20,022 bases of DNA from Candidatus Scybalocola fimicaballi (GCA_002317115.1 DCIP01000084.1:1-20022), one strand, 5' to 3'. Positions 7,404 through 15,677 are shown, counted from the first letter of the stretch. The notes: generated by a model not told the origin, from the sequence alone. Numbers and translations are program-made.

Positions 7404-7609
7404 AACAAAAATCGCCATTAAAATAATAAAGTGGCGGGAAAACAGTCATCAAGATGTCTTAAAACTCTTAATGAGGATAATTAAAAAAGAAAACCATTGA
7501 GATAGTTTTCAAATGTTAGAGTTTTCCCCGTTAAGGGTTTTATGAAACAAACTAGTTTGTGAGTTTTCCAAGCGTCAAAGTTTAATTTTAGACGCTGTTT
7601 TTTGTTTTA
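7404..7609 (+). repeat. Long direct repeat R2 (about 206 bp, structured), right of GxxExxY gene
   Basis: This is the partner of R1. Hairpins are 7412-7419 with 7430-7437 (TCGCCATT/AGTGGCGG), CTC-TTAAT-GAG at 7465-7475 (in R1 CGC/GCG, so the middle pair changed from G-C to T-A on both sides), CCC/GGG at 7526-7537, and a perfect 14-nt palindrome at 7547-7560 (ACAAACTAGTTTGT). It also has a complete AGCGTC/GACGCT hairpin near its end that R1 lacks. It fills most of the 340-nt gap between the GxxExxY gene and the glycosyltransferase gene. Confidence 0.85.
7571..7603 (+). terminator. Possible terminator at the end of R2
   Basis: AGCGTC (7571-7576) pairs perfectly with GACGCT (7591-7596) around a 14-nt AT-rich loop and is followed by GTTTTTT. 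The stem is short and the loop large, so this is a modest candidate. It would end transcription of the GxxExxY gene plus R2. Confidence 0.45.
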
Positions 7610-7708
7610 TATAATATATTAAGTCAATACATTGATAAATTTTTGATTTTATGTTTAAAAACAAACTTAATAGAACGGCAAACCGATTTTATATTGAATT
7701 GTTTTCAC

Positions 7709-7716
7709 TATATTTG
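7709..7716 (+). promoter_or_regulatory. Putative Bacteroides-type -7 element for the glycosyltransferase-pyrC operon
   Basis: TATATTTG matches TAnnTTTG and lies 21 nt before the ATG at 7738. Only a weak TTTT stands at the -33 distance (7686-7689). The stretch from R2 to this box (7610-7708) holds an 8-bp inverted repeat, TATTAAGT (7617-7624) and ACTTAATA (7665-7672), with 40 nt between. I see nothing else there. Confidence 0.55.
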
Positions 7717-7737
7717 CATAGAAATATATAAAATGAA

Positions 7738-8481
7738 ATGAGCGGCGTAGTTATAATACCGACATACAATGAGAAAGAGAATGTGGAGAATATATGCAGA
7801 GCAGTCTTTGAATTGCCTGAGAATTTCCATGTTTTGATCATTGACGACGGTTCGCCAGACGGTACAGCTAACATTGTCAAGAAGATGATGGAAGAGGAGT
7901 TTTCCGACCGTCTGTTTATTATTGAGAGAGCAGGAAAACTTGGTTTGGGTACAGCGTATCTTACTGGATTCAAGTGGGCTATAGAGAAGAAGTATGATTT
8001 CATTTTTGAGATGGATGCTGATTTCTCACACAATCCTTTAGATTTGAGTAAGTTGTATGCGGCTTGCAACGAAGGCGGTGCTGACGTTGCAATCGGTTCA
8101 CGTTACGTTACAGGAGTGAATGTTGTGAACTGGCCAATCGGACGAGTTTTGATGTCGTATTTCGCGTCGAAGTATGTAAGAATAGTCACAGGAATGAACA
8201 TCCACGACACTACAGCCGGATTCAAATGTTATCGACGAGAGGTGTTGGAAACAATCGGTTTGGATACGATCAAGCTTAAAGGCTATGGTTTCCAGATTGA
8301 AATGAAATACACAGCTTATAAATGTGGATTCAAGGTCGTTGAGGTACCAATCATCTTCATCAACCGTGTGTTAGGTACATCAAAGATGTCAGGAGGAATT
8401 TTCGGAGAGGCATTGTTCGGTGTGATTGGATTGCGTCTTCGCAGCTTATTCAAGAAATATCCACAGAAGCAGAGTAAATAA
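7738..8481 (+). CDS. Polyprenol-phosphate mannosyltransferase-like GT2 glycosyltransferase
   Basis: A 247-residue family 2 glycosyltransferase of the dolichol-phosphate mannose synthase (Dpm1) type. It opens with VVIIPTYNEKENV and has IIDDGSPDG (D36-D37) for nucleotide-sugar binding. DAD at residues 93-95 in EMDADFSHNP is the metal-binding motif, followed by GSRYV and a DTTAGFKCYRREVLE block typical of the subgroup. It lacks the C-terminal membrane segments of GtrB-type enzymes and ends in a basic tail, as in soluble/peripheral Dpm1. The likely reaction is transfer of mannose (or another hexose) from its nucleotide sugar to a polyprenyl phosphate at the inner face of the cytoplasmic membrane. 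It has its own -7 box, and pyrC starts 21 nt after its stop, so they form an operon. From general knowledge this pair of neighbours also occurs in Bacteroides genomes. Confidence 0.88.
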   Translation: MSGVVIIPTYNEKENVENICRAVFELPENFHVLIIDDGSPDGTANIVKKMMEEEFSDRLFIIERAGKLGLGTAYLTGFKWAIEKKYDFIFEMDADFSHNPLDLSKLYAACNEGGADVAIGSRYVTGVNVVNWPIGRVLMSYFASKYVRIVTGMNIHDTTAGFKCYRREVLETIGLDTIKLKGYGFQIEMKYTAYKCGFKVVEVPIIFINRVLGTSKMSGGIFGEALFGVIGLRLRSLFKKYPQKQSK

Positions 8482-8502
8482 ATAGCAAAAAACTTATTAG
8501 AT

Positions 8503-9852
8503 ATGAATACAATATTGATTAAGGATGCCAAGATTATCAATGATGGCACCTCATATAAAGGTTCTCTATTAATCGAGGGCGAGAAGATTTCCAAGATTTT
8601 CAGAGACAATATTCCAGATAGCGTTTTGAAGAGCGCTACAGTTATTGACGCTGATGGCAAGTGGGTTTTGCCAGGAGTAATTGATACTCACGTTCACTTC
8701 CGTGAGCCAGGTCTAACTGAGAAGGGTGATTTCGAAAGCGAGAGCCGTGCTGCCGTTGCTGGTGGTGTGACTACTGTGTTTGATATGCCAAACACTAATC
8801 CTCAGACTACATCTGCTGCTATGGTTGAGCAGAAGGCTGAGATCGCAAGCAAGAAGTGTTTGACTAACTACGGTTTCTATATCGGAGCTACAAACGAGAA
8901 TGTAGACGAGATCAAGAACCTTGATCCTAAGTCAGTTGCTGGAGTTAAGATCTTCATGGGCATCAGCACTGGCGGAATGCTTGTAAACTCAAAGAAGAGT
9001 TTGGAGGATATCTTCGCATCGGCTAAGGTTCCTGTAGTGACTCATAATGAGGATGTTGAGATGATCAACGCAAATGCAGAGGCTATCAAGGCTAAGTATC
9101 CAGAAGGACAAATTCCTATCTTTGAGCACATGAATATCCGTTCTTCCGACGCTTGCTACAAGTGTACATCATACGTGATCGACTTGGCTAAGAAGTATGG
9201 AACTCAGCTTCACGTTCTTCACTTGTCAACTAAGAAAGAGATCGCATTGTTCGACCGTAACGCTGATATCGAGAATAAGAAGATCACAGCAGAGGTTTGT
9301 CCTAACTACCTATGGTTCGACGAGAATGATTACGAGCGCTTGGGTGCAAAGATTAAGTGTAATCCAGCTATCAAGAAGGAGAAGAGCCGTGAAAACTTGC
9401 TTATCGGTCTTGAGCAGGGAAGCATAGATACAGTAGCGTCTGACCACTCTCCTCACCTATTGAGCCAGAAGCAGGGCGACGCGTTGACTGCCACTTCAGG
9501 TATTCCAAGCATCCAGCACACTTTGCCTATGATGCTTCAGCTTGCAAAGAAGAGCAATTTGTCTCGTGAGCAGGTTGTTGAGAAGATGTGTCACAATCCA
9601 GCTAAGATTTTCAAGTTGGAGAAGCGTGGATATATCAGAAAGGGTTATTATGCCGACCTTGTGATCATTTCTCCAGATGATCCATACACAATCGAAGAGA
9701 AAGACTTGCTTTACAAGTGTGGTTGGTCTCCAATGGTTGGCGAGCAGCTTCAGTACAAGGTTGAGAAGACTTTCGTTAATGGTAATCTTGTTTACGACGA
9801 GGGTAAGATCAACGATGAGAAGAAGGGTCAGAGAGTAAGCTTCGACAGATAA
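8503..9852 (+). CDS. pyrC: Dihydroorotase
   Basis: A 449-residue cytoplasmic amidohydrolase that closes N-carbamoyl-aspartate to dihydroorotate, the third step of de novo pyrimidine synthesis. The metal-binding D61-T-H63-V-H65 with FREPG matches the dihydroorotase signature. Later features are GVTTVFDMPNTNP, the VAGVKIFMG block, VTHNED, HVLHLSTKKE, and D314-H-S-P-H as the late catalytic Asp region; the NPAKIF block near the end is also typical. Length fits the longer, class I-like type rather than the short E. coli type. It is translated after the glycosyltransferase gene (21 nt gap) and followed by a strong terminator hairpin. Codon use is more GC-rich than in the surrounding accessory genes, as expected for a core gene. 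Confidence 0.95.
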   Translation: MNTILIKDAKIINDGTSYKGSLLIEGEKISKIFRDNIPDSVLKSATVIDADGKWVLPGVIDTHVHFREPGLTEKGDFESESRAAVAGGVTTVFDMPNTNPQTTSAAMVEQKAEIASKKCLTNYGFYIGATNENVDEIKNLDPKSVAGVKIFMGISTGGMLVNSKKSLEDIFASAKVPVVTHNEDVEMINANAEAIKAKYPEGQIPIFEHMNIRSSDACYKCTSYVIDLAKKYGTQLHVLHLSTKKEIALFDRNADIENKKITAEVCPNYLWFDENDYERLGAKIKCNPAIKKEKSRENLLIGLEQGSIDTVASDHSPHLLSQKQGDALTATSGIPSIQHTLPMMLQLAKKSNLSREQVVEKMCHNPAKIFKLEKRGYIRKGYYADLVIISPDDPYTIEEKDLLYKCGWSPMVGEQLQYKVEKTFVNGNLVYDEGKINDEKKGQRVSFDR

Positions 9853-9957
9853 TTGATATCAAATTCAATCAAACGCTTATGACTAAGAGATTAAAGTATA
9901 ACGAGTTTAGAATGTTATATGATAATCTCTCTCATATAAAGAATTAGATTTTTAGAC

Positions 9958-9993
9958 TCCCTTGTAGGCGTGAAAACGCCTATAAGGGATTTT
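9958..9993 (+). terminator. Strong terminator hairpin after pyrC, abutting the HTCS start
   Basis: TCCCTTGTAGGCGT (9958-9971) pairs with ACGCCTATAAGGGA (9976-9989) over 14 bp (one G-U) with a GAAA tetraloop, then TTTT. It lies 105 nt after pyrC and ends only 16 nt before the preferred start of the HTCS gene. A TAGATTTT at 9945-9952 resembles a -7 box; if used, the HTCS mRNA would begin with this hairpin. Confidence 0.8.
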
Positions 9994-10005
9994 ATAATTA
10001 AAGAG

Positions 10006-13000
10006 GTGCATCGTTACATCTTCACATTAATTTTATCTCTATTTATTTGCCTTGTTAATGCCGAGGTTATGCATACCGAAAGATTTTCGGAGCACAACAG
10101 CGGTCTACCTTCTATGGCTACTGGCGTGGCAAATTCTAAAGATGGTTTTGTGTGGGTGTCTACTCTCGACGGAATTTGTAGATTCGATGGTTATCAGTTC
10201 AAGACTTATCGTGCTAACCCGTCGGATTTCACTACCTCTATCAGTAATCAGTTTATAAAGATTCTCTGCATCGACAAATCTAAGTTTGCCTTGCTCAACA
10301 ATAATGGCCAGGTATTCTTGTTTAATGCCACTGATGAGAGTTTTAAGCTTTATCCTAATCCTGAAAATAATGCCACGGATTTTGTCTATGTCACTGATAT
10401 TACGCTTGATGTGGATAAAAATCTCTACCTAAGTTCTCCTAATAAAAATCTAAAAATTCCTTTTGATAAAGAAGATGAAGTCGACGCGGGTGATCTAAAG
10501 CTGCCTAAATCAAGCAGTTTTTTTGCTGCCGACACAGTTGGCGTAAGTTGGAGTATCGAAGGAGGTGCTTTGATAAAAAAAGTGGAGGGTAACCCTTCAT
10601 TTATACGTCACAATATCACCAGCGTAGATTCATATTCCACTTTTAATGATGTAGTCTGCACGGCTACTGATACCGAAGGTAATGTGTGGATTGCATTGCA
10701 GAGTTCGGAGGTTGCGATCATGTCGCCCAATGGAACTATTAAATTCCTTTCAGAAACAGGTTCGACTGAGTCCTTCCACACCGTATTTGACAAGATCAAT
10801 ACAATTGAGCCTAGCCGTCAAGGTGGTGTATGGCTTGGTGGAGACAACGGAGTCTATAGATTGTCAAAGGATGGAAACAAGTATAAATCAACTAAATATA
10901 AGAAGCAAAACTGTATTGTGACTGACATCCTGGAAGATTCACGTAAGAATATTTGGGTGGCAACGGAAAGAAAAGGACTGATGTTGCTCGTGGAGTCGGC
11001 TAAAGACAGTTTTATCACGATGGAGAACGAGTGGAAATTCTCATATCCTCCTACTCTATTCAAAATCAACTGTTTGTTTGAGGATTATCAGGGAGTTGTA
11101 TGGTTAGGTTCTCCTGATGGTATCACACTTCTCGACAATCAGTTCGCAAATCCACGTGATATAAAATTCTTCTTCTACGATTCCGAGACTACCAATCTTC
11201 AATATTCTTATATTACGGATATTAAGGAAGATGACGAACATAAGATTTGGATCTCCACTTTTGGTGGTGGAATCTATTACTGTGGTAGCGACCGTATGCT
11301 TGGTGTTCCACTTGAGCTACAGAAGATGGATTTGATGGAGAAACCGTTGGATTCGGAGATCGTGTTGGCTCTCTACCCTACCAAAAACTCCAATATTTGT
11401 GTTTTGACTCAGAAATCATTTGTGATGATCAACAGCAAGAGCAATAAGACACAGTTCTTTAATTTTGGTAACGGTTCAGTCTTAAACAGCAATTCAATCA
11501 AACGCCATACACAAGATATGGTGACAATCGCGTCGAATACAGGTTTTTATATAGTCAATATTTCTGCATTGCATCAGATTGATTATGAGCCTTCTATCAT
11601 TTTGTCTGAGTTTAAATTAATGAGAAGAACAGATGACGAGAAAAAAATAGATGACATCAATAAGATATCTGCAATAGTGTTGGGACACGACAATAAAGAT
11701 TTCTCTCTACGTTTTGCCAGCACTGATCATCGTTACGATTCTCAGATTCGTTATGCCTACCGTCTATCTCCGTTCAGTGAGAAATGGACTTATACTAATG
11801 AGCCGACATTGTCGTATACCAATATTCCATACGGCAAATATCAGTTGACAATAAGATGCACTAACAGCGATGGAAATTGGAGTAGTAAAGAGAGAACAAT
11901 CAACATCACAATCCTTCCGTCGAATTGGGAGACTCCATTGGCTTATGTCCTTTATTTCTTGATTCTATGCGCGATAATTGCTGGAATTGTTTACGCCTAT
12001 TCTCGTTTCTACCGTTTGCAGACTAAGATGGAGCTTGATGCTGAGATGAGTGAGGAGAAAATGAGATTCTTCACTGATATATCACATGAGATCCGTACTC
12101 CGTTGACATTGATTTCCGCTCCGATTGAAAAACTTAGTGCAAGCCAAACGCTCACTGAAGAGGAGCAGCAGCTTGTCAGCGTGATGAATAAGAATGCACA
12201 GCGAATGACGAAGATGATCGACCAGCTTCTTGATTTCAGTAAATTTTCGTCGCATCATATTGAGTTGAATCTGAAGAAATTCAATGTCTCTGAGATTTTT
12301 GAGAGTTTGTCGAAAATCTTCCAGTCGAAAGCACAGGACAAGAATATCACTCTGTCTTTTGCCAATAGTGTTGGCGACGAGCCTGTGATTGCCGATTATG
12401 ATAAGATGGAGACTGTGATGATTAATCTCGTCTCGAATGCGATGAAGTTCACTTCTGCCGACGGCAATATTATTATCGGAGCAAATTCGTCTGCTGGCAA
12501 TCTTATCTTGACTGTCACCGACAATGGATGTGGAATTGATAAGAAAGAGCTAAAAAACATCTTTAACCGATTCGTGACCAACAGCCATAATATGGAGGAA
12601 GGCAAAGGCATCGGACTGTCGATTGTTAAAGAGATTGTTGAGAAACATGGTGGAAATATCAACGTCGATAGTGAGAAAGACAAAGGCACTAAGTTCACTG
12701 TTACGATTCCTATGACCAATTCGTCATACGTTGAGAAAAATGTTTACGACGAGGATTCCACACAAACAAACATTGTCTCTTCGCATAGTAATTACACGAT
12801 TCAGATCAATGAGGATAATGAGGAGCTTCGACGCTTCATTGTGGACGCTTTGGCTGGAGATTACGAGATAATTGAGGCTGAGGATGGTAAAATCGGTGTA
12901 GAAAAGACGAAGAAATTCTTGCCAGATTTGGTTATCACAGATATTATGATGCCTCACATGAATGGTCAGGAATATTGTGCTGAAGTGAAACAGTTTGCTG

Positions 13001-13560
13001 AGACTTCACATATTCCTGTGGTGATGCTGACTGCCAAAACAGACATGCAGAGCAAACTTGATCTCCTTAAGATTGGAGCTTCCGACTACATTACCAAACC
13101 GTTTAGTATGGCATACTTGAAAGCCCGCATCGCCAACATAATTTCCGAAAGAGAGATGCTCCAACGCTTCTATCAGAAGTCGTTGATTGAAGCAGACAAG
13201 GATATCGTCGTCGAAGAAAAAGATGCTGAGACTCCGGATATGAAAGAAGCAAGTGCCATCATTGAAGCTGTCACTGCTATTCTTCCTGACTGTGATGCGA
13301 CGGTGGATATGCTCGCCGAGAAGTTGAAGATTTCCCGCACTGCCCTATCTGCTAAGTGCAAGACATATTTCAGTCTGACTCCAAACGAAGTCATCCGTGA
13401 TGTAAGACTACGCAAAGCAGTCGAGTTGATGAAGACAACCAATATGAATATCCAGCAGATTTCCATCGAAATTGGAATCGCCGACCAACGCTATTTCTCA
13501 CGTGTCTTTAAGGCTAAATATGGAGTGACTCCGAGTGAGTATAGGAATAATGGTGAATGA
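10006..13560 (+). CDS. Hybrid two-component system sensor/regulator (HTCS)
   Basis: A protein of about 1184 residues combining sensor kinase and response regulator, the type that controls polysaccharide utilisation loci in Bacteroidota. In order: signal peptide or N-terminal anchor (MHRYIFTLILSLFICLVNA), periplasmic beta-propeller repeats (WVSTLDGICRFDG, NVWIALQ, GVWLGGDNGVYR, NIWVATERKG, VVWLGSPDG, KIWISTFGGGIYY), Y_Y_Y domain (about 580-640), membrane segment (about 646-665), HisKA with H694 in SHEIRTP, HATPase with NLVSNAMKFT, DNGCGID and GKGIGLSIV, a receiver domain with D979 in ITDIMMP and Lys in ITKPF, and a C-terminal AraC-type HTH (about 1090-1181). All catalytic residues are present. 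I prefer GTG 10006, which begins at the signal peptide; an earlier GTG at 9970 lies inside the terminator hairpin. The ligand is unknown. The genes just downstream are secreted proteins rather than a complete SusCD pair. Confidence 0.93.
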   Translation: MHRYIFTLILSLFICLVNAEVMHTERFSEHNSGLPSMATGVANSKDGFVWVSTLDGICRFDGYQFKTYRANPSDFTTSISNQFIKILCIDKSKFALLNNNGQVFLFNATDESFKLYPNPENNATDFVYVTDITLDVDKNLYLSSPNKNLKIPFDKEDEVDAGDLKLPKSSSFFAADTVGVSWSIEGGALIKKVEGNPSFIRHNITSVDSYSTFNDVVCTATDTEGNVWIALQSSEVAIMSPNGTIKFLSETGSTESFHTVFDKINTIEPSRQGGVWLGGDNGVYRLSKDGNKYKSTKYKKQNCIVTDILEDSRKNIWVATERKGLMLLVESAKDSFITMENEWKFSYPPTLFKINCLFEDYQGVVWLGSPDGITLLDNQFANPRDIKFFFYDSETTNLQYSYITDIKEDDEHKIWISTFGGGIYYCGSDRMLGVPLELQKMDLMEKPLDSEIVLALYPTKNSNICVLTQKSFVMINSKSNKTQFFNFGNGSVLNSNSIKRHTQDMVTIASNTGFYIVNISALHQIDYEPSIILSEFKLMRRTDDEKKIDDINKISAIVLGHDNKDFSLRFASTDHRYDSQIRYAYRLSPFSEKWTYTNEPTLSYTNIPYGKYQLTIRCTNSDGNWSSKERTINITILPSNWETPLAYVLYFLILCAIIAGIVYAYSRFYRLQTKMELDAEMSEEKMRFFTDISHEIRTPLTLISAPIEKLSASQTLTEEEQQLVSVMNKNAQRMTKMIDQLLDFSKFSSHHIELNLKKFNVSEIFESLSKIFQSKAQDKNITLSFANSVGDEPVIADYDKMETVMINLVSNAMKFTSADGNIIIGANSSAGNLILTVTDNGCGIDKKELKNIFNRFVTNSHNMEEGKGIGLSIVKEIVEKHGGNINVDSEKDKGTKFTVTIPMTNSSYVEKNVYDEDSTQTNIVSSHSNYTIQINEDNEELRRFIVDALAGDYEIIEAEDGKIGVEKTKKFLPDLVITDIMMPHMNGQEYCAEVKQFAETSHIPVVMLTAKTDMQSKLDLLKIGASDYITKPFSMAYLKARIANIISEREMLQRFYQKSLIEADKDIVVEEKDAETPDMKEASAIIEAVTAILPDCDATVDMLAEKLKISRTALSAKCKTYFSLTPNEVIRDVRLRKAVELMKTTNMNIQQISIEIGIADQRYFSRVFKAKYGVTPSEYRNNGE

Positions 13561-13611
13561 GGAATTAAAACGTATTTATTAATAGAGATGTCGAATATAA
13601 ATTATTATTTA

Positions 13612-14814
13612 ATGAAAAAGAGTTTGTTTACTTTAGTTGCTCTATCTACATTCATTGTACCTACATTTGCAGTATCAGAGATGTATGTTGATCTAAAAAA
13701 CGGAACAATAGACACATTTAATGTGGCTAATGTCCGTGAAGTATATTATCAGTACGAAGAGCCTGTCATAAATGAATCAGAAACACCATTAATTTTCAAA
13801 GTTTACTCTGATTTTGCATCTGTAGAAGGTGTAAGGGATAGTTCAGTTACTGAGATAGAGATTCCAGAAAAAATTAAGATAGACGGAAAAGTCTACAATG
13901 TCGAGTCGATAGAAAATAAAGCATTTTTGAATTATCCCGCAACATCCATATTTATACCTGAGAGTGTTGATTTAATCGGAATTATGGCATTTAAGGGTTG
14001 TGACAAACTGACTACTATTAATATACCGTCAAAAGTAGTTGTATTACGTGACGAAACATTCTATAATTGTACAAGCTTGAAGCGTCTTGATCTGCCTGAA
14101 GGATTCATTCGTGTGGGATATAATGCTCTTGCATATTGTTCTGCACTAGAAGAGATTCATTTTCCATCTACATTAACTACTATTAATGAATACGGATTAT
14201 TTGGATGTACAAGTCTAAAGAAGGTTGAATTGCCTGCAAAACTATCAACTCTTGGCGAAGCAGCATTTTCTAAATGTACAAGTATGGAAGAGTATTATGT
14301 AGATCCCGAGAATACATCATTCAAATCTATTGATGGAGTATTGTACAATTATTCTTCTTTAGCCTATTTCCCAGCTGCTTTGACTGGTGAATTTACAATT
14401 CCTGATAATACAACAAGCATTGGTAGTTATGCTTTTTCTTATAGTAAATTATCGAACGTTACAATTCCTGAAAGTGTTAAGATAATTTACTCATATTCAT
14501 TTTTTCAAGCTGATAGTCTGACAAGTATCGTCATTCCTCCTCGTGTTGAATCTATTCCAAAAGCTACATTCTTCAGTTGTGACAATCTAGCTTCACTTGA
14601 ATTTCCAGAAGGTCTTACATATATAGGAACTCAGGCTTTTGAAGCTTGTGGAAAATTGACTAGTGTAACAATTCCAAACTCAGTTACTACATTATCTAAC
14701 GCTTCATTTAGATCTTGTTCTAACCTCAATATGAAGATCGATAATTACAAAGGAGGTATTGAACTTGGAGAAGATGCACTCTTTGGCATAAAATCAGTTG
14801 AATACTTAAAATGA
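13612..14814 (+). CDS. Secreted BspA-like leucine-rich repeat protein
   Basis: A 400-residue secreted protein. The signal peptide is MKKSLFTLVALSTFIVPTFA, followed by a short module (MYVDLKNGTIDTFNVANVRE) and then BspA/Treponema-type LRRs (LRR_5) from about residue 60 to the end. Repeats have the form 'I-P-x-x-V-x-x-I-x-x-x-A-F-x-x-C-x-x-L' (e.g. TIGSYAF-like and CTSLKRLDLPEG blocks), with the usual BspA insertion FKSIDGVLYN. Roughly ten repeats are visible. Such proteins are often surface-exposed and implicated in adhesion or substrate binding; the role here is unknown. The start at 13612 is preferred over an upstream in-frame ATG at 13588 because it begins the signal peptide. It follows the HTCS stop by 51 nt with no terminator between, and precedes the FISUMP-like gene by 33 nt. 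No C-terminal sorting domain is seen. Confidence 0.88.
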   Translation: MKKSLFTLVALSTFIVPTFAVSEMYVDLKNGTIDTFNVANVREVYYQYEEPVINESETPLIFKVYSDFASVEGVRDSSVTEIEIPEKIKIDGKVYNVESIENKAFLNYPATSIFIPESVDLIGIMAFKGCDKLTTINIPSKVVVLRDETFYNCTSLKRLDLPEGFIRVGYNALAYCSALEEIHFPSTLTTINEYGLFGCTSLKKVELPAKLSTLGEAAFSKCTSMEEYYVDPENTSFKSIDGVLYNYSSLAYFPAALTGEFTIPDNTTSIGSYAFSYSKLSNVTIPESVKIIYSYSFFQADSLTSIVIPPRVESIPKATFFSCDNLASLEFPEGLTYIGTQAFEACGKLTSVTIPNSVTTLSNASFRSCSNLNMKIDNYKGGIELGEDALFGIKSVEYLK

Positions 14815-14847
14815 GAGCATTAATTTAATTATTTAAAATAGTAAAAA

Positions 14848-15585
14848 ATGAAAAAGATACTATTCGCTTTAGCAGTATCATTTATGATTTCTGGATTCAT
14901 TGCTGCTGAAACATATATGTGCGTAAAACAAACAGACGGATCAGTTGTAAAATATGAAGTTGATAGTGTTACACAAGTTCGTCTTGGCACAAGAGAGGTA
15001 TTTGTCTATATTGATCTTGGACTTCCTAGCGGAACATTATGGGCTAATCGCAATCTTGGGGCTGAAAATGTAAATGAGGTAGGTGGCTATTATTCGTGGG
15101 GAGAAACCTCAACCAAAGAATATTATGAATGGAACACTTATAAATGGAGTGATGGCGATTATAGAAAAATGAGCAAGTATTGTCAGGGAATAGACGATAA
15201 GTATGTCATAGAGCCTGATGATGATGCTGTTACTGTAGAGCGAGGGGCAGGTTGTCAGATACCAACCATTGAGCAATGGAATGAATTAAAACAATATTGC
15301 GAATGTACTTGGATGGAGTATAAAGGCGTGTACGGATGCAGATTTATGGCAAAAAATGCGTCATGGATATTTCTTCCTGTTTCAGGAATGAAATATATGG
15401 ATCACATTTCTGGAGAGGACTGCACTTATTGGTCATCTAGCCGTAATTTATCAGATTCGGACAATGACGCTTTAGGCTACATGATGTCTCAACACAGTTA
15501 TATTGAAGATGAAGCGAATGTTTCGACTATTAGTGTAAGACGTTATTATGGTTGCCAAATCAGACCAGTAAAAGTAAAAAAATAG
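14848..15585 (+). CDS. Secreted FISUMP/DUF1566-like protein
   Basis: A 245-residue protein with a signal peptide (MKKILFALAVSFMISGFIAA), then a short module similar to that of the LRR protein before it (TYMCVKQTDGSVVKYEVDSV). The main domain has the pattern YIDLGLPSGTLWANRNLGA, then GGYYSWGET, CQIPTIEQWNEL, WIFLPVSG and CTYWSSSRN, ending with ISVRRYYGCQIRPV. This is typical of the Fibrobacter succinogenes major paralogous domain (FISUMP, TIGR02145) and the related DUF1566 proteins common in Bacteroidota. The function of the domain is not established; a surface or extracellular location is inferred. It is probably co-transcribed with the LRR gene, and a clear terminator follows. Confidence 0.82.
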   Translation: MKKILFALAVSFMISGFIAAETYMCVKQTDGSVVKYEVDSVTQVRLGTREVFVYIDLGLPSGTLWANRNLGAENVNEVGGYYSWGETSTKEYYEWNTYKWSDGDYRKMSKYCQGIDDKYVIEPDDDAVTVERGAGCQIPTIEQWNELKQYCECTWMEYKGVYGCRFMAKNASWIFLPVSGMKYMDHISGEDCTYWSSSRNLSDSDNDALGYMMSQHSYIEDEANVSTISVRRYYGCQIRPVKVKK

Positions 15586-15596
15586 TTGAATATACA

Positions 15597-15630
15597 GAGC
15601 TGTTACATAAAATGTAATGGCTCTTTTTTT
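15597..15630 (+). terminator. Rho-independent terminator
   Basis: GAGCTGTTACAT and ATGTAATGGCTC form a 12-bp stem (two G-U pairs) with an AAA loop (15597-15623), followed by seven T. It closes the LRR-FISUMP unit. Confidence 0.92.
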
Positions 15631-15645
15631 ATCTGTAATATATAA

Positions 15646-15677
15646 TTTCACAATTTTCATAATTTTTCTTAAATTTG
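15646..15677 (+). promoter_or_regulatory. Putative Bacteroides-type promoter for cca
   Basis: TTTC (15646-15649) as -33 box and TAAATTTG (15670-15677) as -7 box are 20 nt apart. Transcription would begin around 15683-15686, leaving a leader of only about ten nt before the ATG at 15693. This also rules out the in-frame TTG at 15675 as start. Confidence 0.6.

Noticed and set aside
6738..7609. IS element or CRISPR interpretation of the R1/R2 repeats
   Set aside because: The repeats are direct, long and only two in number. There is no transposase, no terminal inverted repeat, no target duplication that I can see, and no spacer periodicity.
7651..7731. 26-residue ORF upstream of the glycosyltransferase gene
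   Set aside because: It overlaps the likely promoter and has no coding signature.
9879..9947. 22-residue ORF between pyrC and the terminator
   Set aside because: It has no recognisable start signal and nothing beyond an open frame to support it; expected by chance at this length.
9970..10005. GTG start of the HTCS inside the terminator hairpin
   Set aside because: The extra 12 residues precede a good signal peptide that starts at GTG 10006, and the upstream start would be buried in a 14-bp stem.
13588..13611. Upstream ATG for the LRR protein
   Set aside because: It would put eight polar residues ahead of a clean signal peptide beginning MKKSLF.
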